Assembly (NCBI RefSeq): GCF_003351225.1
Contig: NZ_QQSY01000002.1
Span: 757,917-821,916 of the forward strand
DNA length: 64,000 nt
Origin: Dyella solisilvae
Lineage (GTDB): Bacteria > Pseudomonadota > Gammaproteobacteria > Xanthomonadales > Rhodanobacteraceae
Reading direction: 5' to 3'
The translations under genes were made by a program, and so were the position numbers. The notes beneath the pieces are model-generated. The model saw nothing but the letters and a program-made list of their open reading frames with translations. It had not been told where the DNA came from and made no database searches. Positions 27,403 through 37,900 of the stretch are shown piece by piece. Every line of letters starts with the position of its first letter. Positions within the stretch are counted from its first letter, which is position 1.

Positions 27403-28614
27403 GTGTACAAGCACGTCTTTATTCCCAGAGAAGAGCTGTATCAGAAGGTCTGGGCTCAACCCGTCTCCGCAGTTGCCGGGGAATTTGGCGTATCAGGCGT
27501 TGCTTTAGGCAAGGCATGCCGGCGGGCCAGGATACCTCTGCCTGGCCGTGGGTACTGGGCTGCCCTGCAGAGTGGCCGCAAGATCAGAATTCCGCGGCTC
27601 CCCACGCTCACGCCCGGTCAGCCTGGTGTAGCGCAAATTCGTGTGCGAGAGAGTCGGCCCGCACCCTACGTTGACGTAGCAACCCCAGCACACCATCCGA
27701 TCACGGTACCCACCAAGCTCGTCAGGCCGCACCGCTTGGTCGCGGAACTCAAGGCTGCGGCTGTCGATGCCGACGAGGACAAAGGAGTTCTGGTTCTCAA
27801 TTACAAGAAGGTCCTTCGCGTCCGAACGTCGTCCACGCACCTACGGCGCGCGCTGATTCTCATGAACACGCTGATTAAGCACTTTGAGGCCCTCGGTCTG
27901 TCTGTCCGCATCGGCAGTGCGTACATCGAAACTGAGCTGGTCCTTAAGGAAGGAGCTGTCCGATTTCGACTGGATGAGCGCACCAAGCGGACTGAACCAT
28001 CACACGATCGTTCTGGAAGGACGAAGCGATCACGGATCGAGTCCGAATACTTACCGTGGCAGCCTCGATACACCATGGTCCCCACTGGCGAGTTCACTTT
28101 GAGTTTCGGCCAGTACCAGTTAAGCGGCTGCCGATGTCTCTGGAAGGACAAGCCCGGTCAGCCACTCGAATCACAGCTACATCAAGTCCTCGGGGCGGTA
28201 CCCTCCTGGGAAGCGGCACTCAAGGCGCAGCGCCAGGAGAGAGAACGCTGGGAGCGACTCGCAAGAGAGGCCGAGGAGCGGCAAATCGCCGCCGCTCACG
28301 CCGCCGAAATCCTTCGTCTCCAGCGAGCCAGGCTCGTGAACCAGCTGACAGCGTGGGAGCGGGCCAAACGACTGCGCCGTTTCGTCGAAGCGCTTAAACT
28401 TTCCGAGTCACGGATGCCTGAAATCGAGGCATGGGTTAGCTGGGTGACAGAACAGGCGGCGGAGCTCGATCCGCTATGCCACGACCTTCACGCGCTCAGC
28501 AACTTCCACTTGCAGCTGGAGTCGCAGTTCACTGGACACCGCCATCTGGATGAGCCCACCGAGAATTGGTGGGACGAGAGCACCATAGCCTCGGCCTCTG
28601 CAGGTAACCCGTGA
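27403..28614 (+). CDS. hypothetical protein with HTH-like start and coiled coil
   Basis: About 404 residues from GTG 27403, which has AGGAG seven bases upstream; the in-frame upstream ATG at 27286 has none. The N-terminus (FIPREELYQKVWAQPVSAVAGEFGVSGVALGKACRRARIPLPGRGYW) resembles a helix-turn-helix: V-x-x-V-A-x-x-F-G-V-S repeats the usual pattern. A long charged helix (QRQERERWERLAREAEERQIAAAHA) lies at about residues 290-340. This protein type is common in proteobacterial mobile regions, but I cannot name its function. A leader hairpin precedes it. Confidence 0.6.
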   Translation: MYKHVFIPREELYQKVWAQPVSAVAGEFGVSGVALGKACRRARIPLPGRGYWAALQSGRKIRIPRLPTLTPGQPGVAQIRVRESRPAPYVDVATPAHHPITVPTKLVRPHRLVAELKAAAVDADEDKGVLVLNYKKVLRVRTSSTHLRRALILMNTLIKHFEALGLSVRIGSAYIETELVLKEGAVRFRLDERTKRTEPSHDRSGRTKRSRIESEYLPWQPRYTMVPTGEFTLSFGQYQLSGCRCLWKDKPGQPLESQLHQVLGAVPSWEAALKAQRQERERWERLAREAEERQIAAAHAAEILRLQRARLVNQLTAWERAKRLRRFVEALKLSESRMPEIEAWVSWVTEQAAELDPLCHDLHALSNFHLQLESQFTGHRHLDEPTENWWDESTIASASAGNP

Positions 28615-28700
28615 TCGCGCCCGCGCGGATTTCTTCGACTACGCTCATCGAAGACACGGCGACTGAGCTGGACTCTGCCAGATAAAGTGGGGCACCCAAA

Positions 28701-28730
28701 TGTCACGGCATGCTGGGGTCATGTCCTGAC
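28701..28730 (+). repeat. motif shared with the tRNA-flanking repeat cluster
   Basis: TGTCACGGCATG (28701-28712) recurs exactly at 60893-60904. GCTGGGGTCATG (28712-28723) occurs inverted at 60924-60935. The site lies in the gap 28615-28816 beside the HD and integrase genes. Confidence 0.5.
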
Positions 28731-28816
28731 GACGACGTACCTGAGACCACCGTCGACAGACCTTGCAGGCAGATCGGCGGCCCGGGCCCTGGCCGCGATC
28801 CTTCCTGACAGGCTAC

Positions 28817-29671
28817 TTAGAGGCGTGCCAATCCCCGGCGAGCGCTGTCGCGATCGGCCTTACTGATCACCTGCCGAATCGCCTCGAGATGAAAGCGACC
28901 CTGGGCAAAGCGTGTCCGGCTGAGTAACAGTGCAGTCAGGGCGTCAGCCAAATCGACCTGCTCAACGCGAAGCGCTTCGAGCGGCTTGTGCATCAGCTCA
29001 ACACCCAGCACCTCGTGCCCCAGCATCAGCGCCCGCGGGGTACAGAAGCCGTCCGCCGTATAGCTGATCGTCTTGCCGATGTCGTGAAGTAGTGACACCG
29101 CGATCGCGAGATCGCGTTCAGCTTCGGTGAACATGACCGAGTCGGGGTCAGACCGCGACATGTCGCTAGCCACCCGCTCGGCAACTTCAACACTGTGGCG
29201 CGCCAGTCCCCCCGCCCAGGCGTGGTGGCGCGTACCCGCCGTCGCCTCCCAAAACCCCTGAAAGACCTGCCTCAGGGAAAACACATCGCCGATGAAGCGG
29301 CGAAGCATCGGCGTCTCAACCCTTTCCAAGAGATCATGAAAGTGTTCCGCGAGATCGGCATCCGGGCAGATCCGAAGCGCCCCCAAGTCGATCGGATCCA
29401 AAGCGTTGTCACGCTTGACGCTCACGACATGCAGGACCCCATTCGGCATGCTGAGAATCACCGCCTCGACTTTGTCCACGACATCGCCGTCGCAGGCACT
29501 GGGACGGTCTACCCAACACTGGACAGGGAAGACGCCATCTTGCGTCACCAAGAGAGCAGGGCACGACGGCGGATCGATCTGGGACACGTCATCCCACAGA
29601 AGGAGGCCTTCACGAACATACCGGTGGGCGTCTGCTGCGATTTCGAACGCCTCATGACACATGCGATTCAT
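28817..29671 (-). CDS. HD-domain phosphohydrolase
   Basis: About 284 residues. The HD metal motifs read: ARHSVEVAERV, then LLHDIGKT (His-Asp pair) and GHEVLGVEL. The pattern resembles YhaM-type exonuclease and TraI/MobH-linked HD proteins. The upstream part is unassigned, with a run of acidic residues. I take the start at 29671 because GGAG precedes it; 29686 is an alternative. It is transcribed just downstream of the integrase, probably as part of the element's own gene set. It could act on nucleic acid or cyclic nucleotides. Confidence 0.7.
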   Translation of the reverse strand: MNRMCHEAFEIAADAHRYVREGLLLWDDVSQIDPPSCPALLVTQDGVFPVQCWVDRPSACDGDVVDKVEAVILSMPNGVLHVVSVKRDNALDPIDLGALRICPDADLAEHFHDLLERVETPMLRRFIGDVFSLRQVFQGFWEATAGTRHHAWAGGLARHSVEVAERVASDMSRSDPDSVMFTEAERDLAIAVSLLHDIGKTISYTADGFCTPRALMLGHEVLGVELMHKPLEALRVEQVDLADALTALLLSRTRFAQGRFHLEAIRQVISKADRDSARRGLARL

Positions 29672-29727
29672 AGATATTTGCTCCATTTAGGTGAATGTAG
29701 GCGGGGAATAGCTCTAGCGTTTCTTGG

Positions 29728-31068
29728 TTAGGTGTCTTCGCGCGGAACCTCCTTCTCCTGATCGGGCTTCTCGATAAGCAACTTTGCGAGTGCCTCGCGC
29801 AGCTGATCCGGGCTCATGCCATCGATGTCCCGAAGTGCGCCTGGCTTCTGCGCCCCTTTTGCTGGCGCCAACCGACTGTTGAGCAGACCGGCGAATGCCT
29901 GACCGTCCTGCCGTGTCAGGTTCGGCACAAAGCGCGAATACACGCGAAACAACATGTCCGTGTTGCTGTGACCCAAGGTGTGCGCGATCCACTCGGGGTT
30001 CTCGCCCGCCGCGAGCATCAGCGTTGCGGCGGTATGGCGTGTCTGGTACGGGCGCCGCATCTCCAGCTGCAAGTACCTGAGCAGCGGGTACCAGATCCGA
30101 TTGGTGAAGTTATGCCCATCGATGGGCCCACCGGCCCGCGTGGAAAACACCCACGGCACGTTGGGATCACGCCGTTGCCACTGCGCCTCGATGGCTTCGC
30201 GCACCATCGGCTGCATGGGGATGTCACGCACCGAGGACTGGGTCTTGGCGTCGTCCTCGCTTTCTCCGTCCACCAGTGTCTCGCGCACCAGGATCAGATT
30301 CCGCTCCAAATCGACGTACTTCCACTTCAGACCATTGATCTCGCCTGAGCGCATGCCGGTGAAGAACCGCGTGACCAGATAGTTGCGGTAATCCACCCGC
30401 ACGGTATCCAGGATCCGGTTGACTTCCGCGAGCGAGAACGGCTGCACATCCGTCTTCTTCTGCTTGAGCGGCTTCACGCCGCGGAAAGCCGGCACCATGT
30501 CAAAGCGATCTGCCGCCTCATTCAAGATCTGGCGAAGGAAGCACATGATCTTGTTGATGCGTGCGTTGCCCAGCGTGCCCTTGCGGCCCTTGCGCTTGGC
30601 GACCTCGGCGCGAAAGGCCAGCACTTCGGCCTTACCGATGTCGCCCACGGCTCGGGCGCCGAACACGGGAATCAGGAGCTTGTCCAGATCCTCACGCACG
30701 CAGGCGCGATGGCGCGAGCGCCATTGCGGTGACAGTTCCAGATACCACAGCTCGGCAAAGTCCGAGAACAGCGGCGTGGTCGACCTCACGACCGGCATGG
30801 GCGGCACGCTCGCCTTCGGCGCGGCAGCCGCAGACTGCCCCACGTGTGGTGCCCCGAATTGCGGGGCACGCGAACTGCCAGGGAAGGTCGCCGCATAGTC
30901 GAAGCTCCCCTGTGCAATGTCCTTCTCGATGTGCTTGAGAAGCGCCTGAACCCTACGGCGATTTTCAGCAGTGTCCTTGAGCGCCGTTTGCTCGCGGCAA
31001 CGCACGCCGCGATAGAAGAAGTCCAGATACAGCATCCCGGTGTCAGGACGTGCCCGTACCTTAGCCAT
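29728..31068 (-). CDS. tyrosine recombinase / integrase
   Basis: 446 residues. N-terminal Arm-DNA-binding region (MAKVRARPDTGMLYLDFFYRG, VRCREQTALKDTAENRRRV), core-binding region in the middle, and the C-terminal catalytic domain: Arg in TGMRSGEINGLKW, RPYQTRHTAATLML, then LGHSNTDMLFRVYSRF with the nucleophilic tyrosine. All signature residues are present, so it is probably active. The excisionase-like gene overlaps it upstream by 8 bases. It sits in the middle of the island rather than beside the tRNA, about 30 kb away. Confidence 0.9.
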   Translation of the reverse strand: MAKVRARPDTGMLYLDFFYRGVRCREQTALKDTAENRRRVQALLKHIEKDIAQGSFDYAATFPGSSRAPQFGAPHVGQSAAAAPKASVPPMPVVRSTTPLFSDFAELWYLELSPQWRSRHRACVREDLDKLLIPVFGARAVGDIGKAEVLAFRAEVAKRKGRKGTLGNARINKIMCFLRQILNEAADRFDMVPAFRGVKPLKQKKTDVQPFSLAEVNRILDTVRVDYRNYLVTRFFTGMRSGEINGLKWKYVDLERNLILVRETLVDGESEDDAKTQSSVRDIPMQPMVREAIEAQWQRRDPNVPWVFSTRAGGPIDGHNFTNRIWYPLLRYLQLEMRRPYQTRHTAATLMLAAGENPEWIAHTLGHSNTDMLFRVYSRFVPNLTRQDGQAFAGLLNSRLAPAKGAQKPGALRDIDGMSPDQLREALAKLLIEKPDQEKEVPREDT

Positions 31069-31297
31069 GGGCCATGCTCCCGTTGGCCATCGGGATCAGG
31101 GGAGCGCGGGAGGCCGACGAGTTGCCAATGTCACGGGCAATGGTTTCCCAGATGAAAAGCAGCTTGCGACCACCAAAGGGACGGATGTAGTGCACGCCCT
31201 CGATCAGGACCGCGTCCTTAAGGCGCGTGCGGATCGTACGGGGATCGTAATGAATGCGCTCGGCCAGCTGCTCAGTGGTGATGTACGTCGCTTCCAT
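31061..31297 (-). CDS. excisionase-like / DNA-binding protein
   Basis: 78 residues. MEATYITTEQLAERIHYDPRTIRTRLKD is an AlpA/Xis-style winged helix, and VHYIRPFGGRKLLFIWETI is the following wing. ATG 31297 follows AAGGAGACGC. The coding end overlaps the integrase start. Role: directs excision or regulates the integrase operon. Confidence 0.75.
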   Translation of the reverse strand: MEATYITTEQLAERIHYDPRTIRTRLKDAVLIEGVHYIRPFGGRKLLFIWETIARDIGNSSASRAPLIPMANGSMAHG

Positions 31298-32264
31298 GAT
31301 GCGTCTCCTTGGGATCGAGGGGTGATGGCCCGCTGTCGTTGCGGTCCTGACACCACGAAACCACCGAGCGCGATCCTGGCAAGCGCACTCCTCAACGCCG
31401 TGCACCAAATCCCTTGAAAACAAGCCACTTTTGGTACCCTGTCCATCCAGGACGGTTGCGATCACATTTCGGCATGGCGCCTTCGATCGCCAGCGGCTTG
31501 TCGGGCGACCTGCCTGCGTTTGTGCGAAAGTCCCCATGTTTTCAGGCATGAAGGCGCGTCATCCCCTTTCCTGCATGGCGGGAACACGTAGCCGCTTCGC
31601 GAATGTAATAACGCAAGGGCGTGCTCCGACGCAGTGCATGGCCGCACCATGCCTAAGCCCCTGTCCACATGGGACAGAGTGAGTCGGGTGCATCTACTCC
31701 ATAATCGCCGCAGGTCACCGACGCCTTTGCCGCAGGCGGCCTGGCGCTGCGCCGAGCGAAGGACTCACGCCGAAAACGCTGTGCTGCTAATCGTTGGGGA
31801 AGGACCCGCATGGCCTATGCGCGAACGCGTGTGGTCGCGCGACAGGCACGGACGGCGGCTTGATAAGGCTGCCGTGGGATGGGGTCGACCCTCGCCAGAG
31901 AAAGAGGGTCGTGCCTTGAGCCTCCGCAACGGCGGATTTGGGTCGGTATCAGGGTGCTTGTAGGCCCCCTTCAGGAACTGCCCATTCGCTTCAATGTGCA
32001 ACGAAGAGTGAGGTTCGCTTTGGGTGTTTCTTCGACCACGCGACTGCCACGGAACATGCCACGGATGTGCGAGCCACCGGCTGCTCTCCACGGGGTGATA
32101 TAGATCTGAAGCAATTCTCGATCAGCCTCCACAATGACGGACAACGTAGAGCACAAGACTGTGCAACAAACGGTTGGTTGCGATTATCAATCGAATGACA
32201 GAGTCTTAGTAACCGAAATCGGATGCTTGTCTGGCCCAACCCAGTTCGCATAGAGAGATCAGGG
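31298..32264. other. 970-base gap before the AddAB operon
   Basis: I see no supportable gene. Several short frames occur on both strands, but none has a ribosome site or a family signature. It probably contains the leader and promoter of the rightward five-gene operon and the upstream control region of the excisionase/integrase. Confidence 0.5.
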
Positions 32265-34925
32265 ATGACCATATCTCGTCGACGCACCATCATCGCCCAT
32301 GGCCAGCTGGCCACACGCGAGCTCCGCCTCCACGCCGCGCGCAATCGACATCACGGCGTCCAGATCATGTCTTTCGAACAGTTGACTGTTCGCCTCGCAG
32401 GCGGGTTCGCCCGATCGATCGACGATGAAAGCCTACGCACCGCGATCCAGGCTGTCCTGCTGACAACCGAGCTTGGCGAGCTGGAAAGCATCAAGCTGCT
32501 CCCTGGCATGGTCGATGCGGCGGCCGATACACTGCACAAGGCCTGGCGCGCCGGTATCGATCTTGCCACTCGAAGCGGCGAGCATCCTCGCCTAGACTCC
32601 ATCGCGCGCTTGGAAGCCGCAGTCCTCGCACAACTACCGCCCAACATGAAGCGCCCGACCGACCTGGTGGTTGCGGCGTGTTTGCGCCTCGATCACGCCA
32701 AAACCGTCCTCGGTCCAATCGAATTCGTCGGCATCACCGAGCTTTCACCCTGCTGGCGCCCCCTACTTCAGGCGCTGACCGACCATACGCCGGTAATCTG
32801 GACGGCGGGACCACGCCCAACGCCATCGTGGCTCGACGCAACCGGCGTCTCGATCACCCGCGCCCCTCCGCAAGCGCCGGCCGTTCGTTCCGTCAGTGCG
32901 GCCACGACGTATCACGAGGCCATCGAAGCGATCCGTTGGGCGCGTAGCCTGTTGGCATCGGGTGAAGCCGAGGCCGCAGACATTGCCATCGCCGCAGCCT
33001 CGACAGCGGAATATGATGACTATTTCCAAGCGCTTCGCGCCGATGCGAACCTTGATCTGCACTTCGTACACGGCATCAAGGTCACCACAACCCGCGATGG
33101 CCAGGCCGCTGCCGCGCTCGCCGATATTCTGATCCGCGGCCTGTCACAAACCCGAATGCGCCGTCTGGCGGCGCTCTGCGGCCCCGAGTCCGGCCTATTC
33201 CACGCCCTTCCAAAGGGCTGGATGCGGATCCTACCGACAGACGCGCCGCTTGCCTCAGCGTCAGCTTGGGCGCGATTGCTCGACCACCTAGAAGTAACCG
33301 ACTGGCCCGACGAACAGGATCATTCTGCAACTTTGCGCGGGATCATCGACCTACTGACCAAGGGTCACAGCGCTGCCGACGAGATCGGTACGGCGCTGCT
33401 TAGCGGTCGGGCGCTGGCGATCTGGCGCAAGGCTCTCCTGGCGGGCCCTTGGGGTTCGCTGGACACAACGCTGGAGACCCTCAAGCAGGATGATGGCCTT
33501 GATGCCTGCATTTCGGTCTCTTGGATGCCTGCCAACGCTCTGGCCGCGTCGCCACGCCGGTTCGTCCGATTGATTGGGCTAAATTCGTCGCGCTGGCCGC
33601 GCGGCATCTCCGAAGACCGCCTGATCTCAGACCACATCATTCCAACGGTCGAACTCAACCCGCTTCCCATCGGCGCGGCCGATCGTCGGGACTTCGACAC
33701 GATTCTCGCCACAACGGAACACCAGATCGTTCTCTCCCGCGCTCGGCGGGATAGCGAAGGGCGGCTCCTTGGCCGTAGCTCACTGCTCAGCGCTCATGGC
33801 GACGAAGCCTACATCCGTCGCAACGCGGTCCCGGTCCACGCTTTCAGCGAGACCGATCGGTTGATTGCGCGCCCGCAAGAGTTCGCCCACGAACCACAGG
33901 CGATCAGTGCGACGACCGGCTGGCGCAACTGGCACCGCAAGGAGATCACCCCGCATGACGGACTGGTCCGCGCGGGTCATCCGCTCTTGCTCGCCATTTT
34001 GGGGCGGACCCAATCGGCCAGCTCGCTTCGCCTTCTCCTTCGAAGCCCGCTCGGCTTTGTGTGGCGCTATGGAATGCGTCTGCGGATGCCCGAGAGCAGC
34101 ACCGAACCGCTTGTTCTCGACGCTCTGGGGATGGGCGACCTCGTCCATATGACGCTCGACCTGGCGCTCCGAAAACTGGAGGACGTGGGTGGCTTGGCCA
34201 ACGCCAACGAAATCCAGATCGCCACGGCCGTGCAGCACGCTGGAAGCGACGTCGCCGCCGTCTGGGAAAGCGAGCGCGCAATCCCGCCTGCGGTGATCTG
34301 GCGCCGGACGCTGGACGACGCGCGCCTACTGACCAGCCGTGCTCTCACCTATGGCGATGAGCGACTGCCCGATGGCCGGTCCTATGGCGAAGTGGCCTTT
34401 GGCGGGGCCGAACCGAAGTCGGATACCGACGGGCCATGGGATCCGACCACTCCTGTCGAAATCCCGGGTACCGGATTTCGGATCGCCGGCTACATCGATC
34501 GTCTCGACCTTTCCGGTGATGGCAAGCGCGCCTTGGTCCGCGACTACAAAACCGGACGCACGCCGAAGGACAATATCAGTCTTGATGGCGGCCGCGAATT
34601 GCAGCGATGCCTCTATGCCTTCGCCGTCAAGGCGCTGCTTGGCGCCGAAGTATCGATCAGCGCGTCCCTTCTCTTCCCGCGAGACCAGATCGATCTGCAG
34701 CTCGCCGACCCAGAAGGCACGCTCATCAAGATCACCGACTATTTGAAGGCGGCGCGCGCCAACCTGACCGCCGGCAAAGCCCTAGTCGGGCCCGACACCG
34801 GGGGCAACTATGACGATCTCGCCTTCGCTCTGCCGGCGAACGCGGGCGCCACCTACTGCAAACGAAAGCTGCCCGCCGCGACCGAGATCTTCGGAGACGC
34901 CGCACAGGTCTGGGAGGCTCAGTGA
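32265..34925 (+). CDS. AddB-like protein with PD-(D/E)XK nuclease
   Basis: 886 residues. The N-terminal part follows the AddB plan: TIIAHGQLATRELRLHA, then IMSFEQLTVRLAGG. The mid part (VRLIGLNSSRWPR, LSRARRDSEGRLL) resembles inactive helicase lobes. The C-terminal nuclease has GYIDRLDLSG and DYKTG (about residue 759), the metal-binding Asp and D-x-K. The position where AddB has an iron-sulphur cysteine reads LRSPLGFVWRYG, with Ser in place of Cys. ATG 32265 follows CAGGG; 32223 is less likely. It is first in a five-gene operon and couples by TGATG to the AddA-like gene. Confidence 0.75.
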   Translation: MTISRRRTIIAHGQLATRELRLHAARNRHHGVQIMSFEQLTVRLAGGFARSIDDESLRTAIQAVLLTTELGELESIKLLPGMVDAAADTLHKAWRAGIDLATRSGEHPRLDSIARLEAAVLAQLPPNMKRPTDLVVAACLRLDHAKTVLGPIEFVGITELSPCWRPLLQALTDHTPVIWTAGPRPTPSWLDATGVSITRAPPQAPAVRSVSAATTYHEAIEAIRWARSLLASGEAEAADIAIAAASTAEYDDYFQALRADANLDLHFVHGIKVTTTRDGQAAAALADILIRGLSQTRMRRLAALCGPESGLFHALPKGWMRILPTDAPLASASAWARLLDHLEVTDWPDEQDHSATLRGIIDLLTKGHSAADEIGTALLSGRALAIWRKALLAGPWGSLDTTLETLKQDDGLDACISVSWMPANALAASPRRFVRLIGLNSSRWPRGISEDRLISDHIIPTVELNPLPIGAADRRDFDTILATTEHQIVLSRARRDSEGRLLGRSSLLSAHGDEAYIRRNAVPVHAFSETDRLIARPQEFAHEPQAISATTGWRNWHRKEITPHDGLVRAGHPLLLAILGRTQSASSLRLLLRSPLGFVWRYGMRLRMPESSTEPLVLDALGMGDLVHMTLDLALRKLEDVGGLANANEIQIATAVQHAGSDVAAVWESERAIPPAVIWRRTLDDARLLTSRALTYGDERLPDGRSYGEVAFGGAEPKSDTDGPWDPTTPVEIPGTGFRIAGYIDRLDLSGDGKRALVRDYKTGRTPKDNISLDGGRELQRCLYAFAVKALLGAEVSISASLLFPRDQIDLQLADPEGTLIKITDYLKAARANLTAGKALVGPDTGGNYDDLAFALPANAGATYCKRKLPAATEIFGDAAQVWEAQ

Positions 34926-37900
34926 TGACCGCCGCAAGCAAAGCTCTGCGCGACGACGCTGCTCGCCGCGACGCGATCAACGTGCATGACCGATCGATTC
35001 TGGTCGAGGCCGGCGCGGGTTCGGGCAAGACGGCGGTGATGGCCGGTCGCATCGCTGCCATATTGGCAAAGGGCATCGCGCCCAAATCGATCGCTGCCGT
35101 GACCTTCACTGAGCTGGCCGCCAGCGAGTTGCTGATCCGAGTTCACGACTTCGTCAGCGACCTCGAGGCGGGGACGATTCCGACCGAACTACGGATCGCC
35201 TTCCCGAACGGCCTGTCCGATACCCACAAAGTCAACCTTGCTGGGGCATCGGCTGCGATCGACGAGATCACCTGTTCGACGATCCACGGCTTTTGTCAGC
35301 GCCTTATCAAACCCTATCCCGTGGAGGCCAATATCGATCCAGGCGCCAGCGTGATGGATCGAAATCAGGCCGACCTCGCCTTCATCGAGATCGTCGAGGC
35401 CTGGTTGCGCGAACAGCTTTCAGGCGGCGAAGGGGGGATCATCGCCGAAATGGTTCTGCAGGATCCCGGCGAGACGGTCGGGCTGATCCACAAGATAGTC
35501 GCGAATCTGCGCAAACGGCACATCGTATCGGCCCCAGCCGTGACGCCGCTCGCGCCACACCTTCGCACCTTTTGCGACGCATCAGATGCGTTCGTGAAAT
35601 TCATTCGCACCGCGCCTGCTGTCGAAGAGGAGACGGCGGTATTCGCATGCCGCTTCGCCGGCATGGCGAAAGCCCTAGACAACGGCCCCGTAAGTGACAC
35701 GCCCGTCGGACTGGTTCGACTCCTGGTTTCGCAGCCACACAGCGACCTCTGCACCAAGAGTGGCACGTTTTTGGCCTTCAAAAAGAAGGGCAAGTGGGTC
35801 GATGCGGCCAAGCGCGAAGGCTTGGCCAAGGCCGATGGCGAGCGCCTCAACACGGCTGCCGAAGGCCACTACGCGGCATGCTGCCAAGCATGGTTGACCA
35901 TGCTCCAGAATGTCGCCAGTCGTGTACTTTCTGATTTGATTGCTCAGGTGCAGCCTGTCCTGCACCGCTTCAGGGACTACAAACGCTCGGCGGCGCTGCT
36001 GGATTTTGACGATCTAATCTTCGCCGCGCGCGACCTTCTGCGCGATCACGATGACGTTCGCCGCGCCCTGGCCGCTCGCTTTTCGCATGTCCTCGTCGAC
36101 GAGTTTCAGGATACCGACCCGCTTCAGACTGAGATTTTTTGGCGGCTGTGTGGCGAGCCGCCCACCGATGGCGAAACGCTTAATTGGACCGCCTTTACCA
36201 TACGTCCGGGCGCGCTATTCCTGGTTGGCGACCCTAAGCAGGCGATCTACCGCTTCCGCGGCGCGGACGTGGGCGCCTATGTTCGGGCTCGCGACGCCTT
36301 GCTCGCCCAGGATGCAGACAGCGTCCTATCGATCTCGACCAACTTCCGCTCATGCGCGCCAATCCTCTCCTATGTGAACGAGCGCTTCGAGTCGCTGTTG
36401 TCCAGCAATGGCCAACCGGGATTCACCGCGCTGGATCCGTTTCACGCCGATCGGGGCGAGGCGCTCTGCGTTGCGGCTCTGGACGTCGCCGTTGCAGATG
36501 AAAATGGCAAAGCGTCCGCCGAACACCAACGGGACGCCGAAGCTGAAGCCGTCGCCGCTATGTGCGCCCGCTTGATTGGCAGCGAGAAAATCCTCGATCG
36601 CCGCTCGGGCGCCAGCCGTGTCTGTAGGCCGGGCGACATTGCCTTGCTTGCGCCGACTGGGAGCGACCTGTGGCGATATGAGGAAGCGCTTGAGCGGCAC
36701 GGCATCCCCGTGGCCACCCAAGCGGGAAAAGGCCTCTTTCGCCGTCAGGAAATTCAGGACCTAATCGCCCTGACACGCGTGCTCGCAGATCGGCGTGACA
36801 CGCTAGCCTTGGGGGCGCTTTTGCGCGGCCCACTCGTCGGGCTGACGGAAGAAGAATTGCTCGACATCATCTGGGCGCTGCCCCGATCCGCGGATCAACC
36901 AGATGCCCTGCCGGGCCTGGACCTCGGCGTGGATGCCTGCGAGATCACCCATCCACTGGCACGATCGACAATTGAAAAGCTGCAAACCCTGTATCGCAGG
37001 ACCAACAGCACCACACCCCACGACCTCTTGTCGCAAGCGGTCGACATAATGCGAGTTCGCCCGATCCTGCTCGAGCGACACCGGGGACAGGCCGAGCGCG
37101 CGCTTGCCAATGTCGACCTCTATCTCAGCCTGACCACGGCCTTCGCTGTTCGGGGTCTTCGAGCTTTTGCCGAGGCCATGACTGCGGCGTGGACGGACGA
37201 GGCCCGAGCGGTCGAAGGCCGACCCGATGCACAGGAAGAAGCCATCGCGCTTTACACCATGCATGCCGCCAAGGGGCTTGAGTGGCCAATCGTCGTGCCG
37301 GTTAACACGATGACTGGAATCATGGCGCCGGAAGGCGCCGTAACCGATCGGGACAGCAACGTCTTCTATTGCCCAGTCTTTGGAGTGAAGCCTACGGGAT
37401 ATGACGAGGTGCGCGATGCGGAAAAGGCGGAGCTCGATCGCGAGCGCATTCGCCTCTGGTATGTTGCCGCCACAAGGGCGCGTGAACTGCTAGTTCTGCC
37501 CCGGCTTGACGCCGCTCCGTCGAAATCAGCCTGGATCTCGCTCCTGGACCTGTCGCTTTCCGAGCTTCCAGCGCTCGGCCTCGAGCATCTCTCACCTGAT
37601 ATGGGGGCTACCACCACTACCGAGGGCAACAACCAGACCCGGGAAACCTTTGCCGCTGAGGCCGCTGCCATCGCCGCTCGCGAGCGCCGGCTTACTTGGC
37701 TGGCGCCGAGCCGAGACGAAGGCGACACCGGCCCAGCCCTGACACCGGAAGGCGGGGAAATCTGGGCGCCGAACGAGGGGCAACCACCTCAAGACGAGTC
37801 CGTTCCGTCCAGCGTTCAGGGTGGACGGGAACGTGGTTTGATCTTGCACAAGCTCCTTGAGGAAGTCCTTACCGGCGAGACTGAGGAGGGCGCCACCGTC

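Noticed and set aside
31634-31963. Open frames in the gap before the AddAB operon
   Set aside because: Arg/Pro-rich composition, no ribosome sites, and competing frames on both strands.
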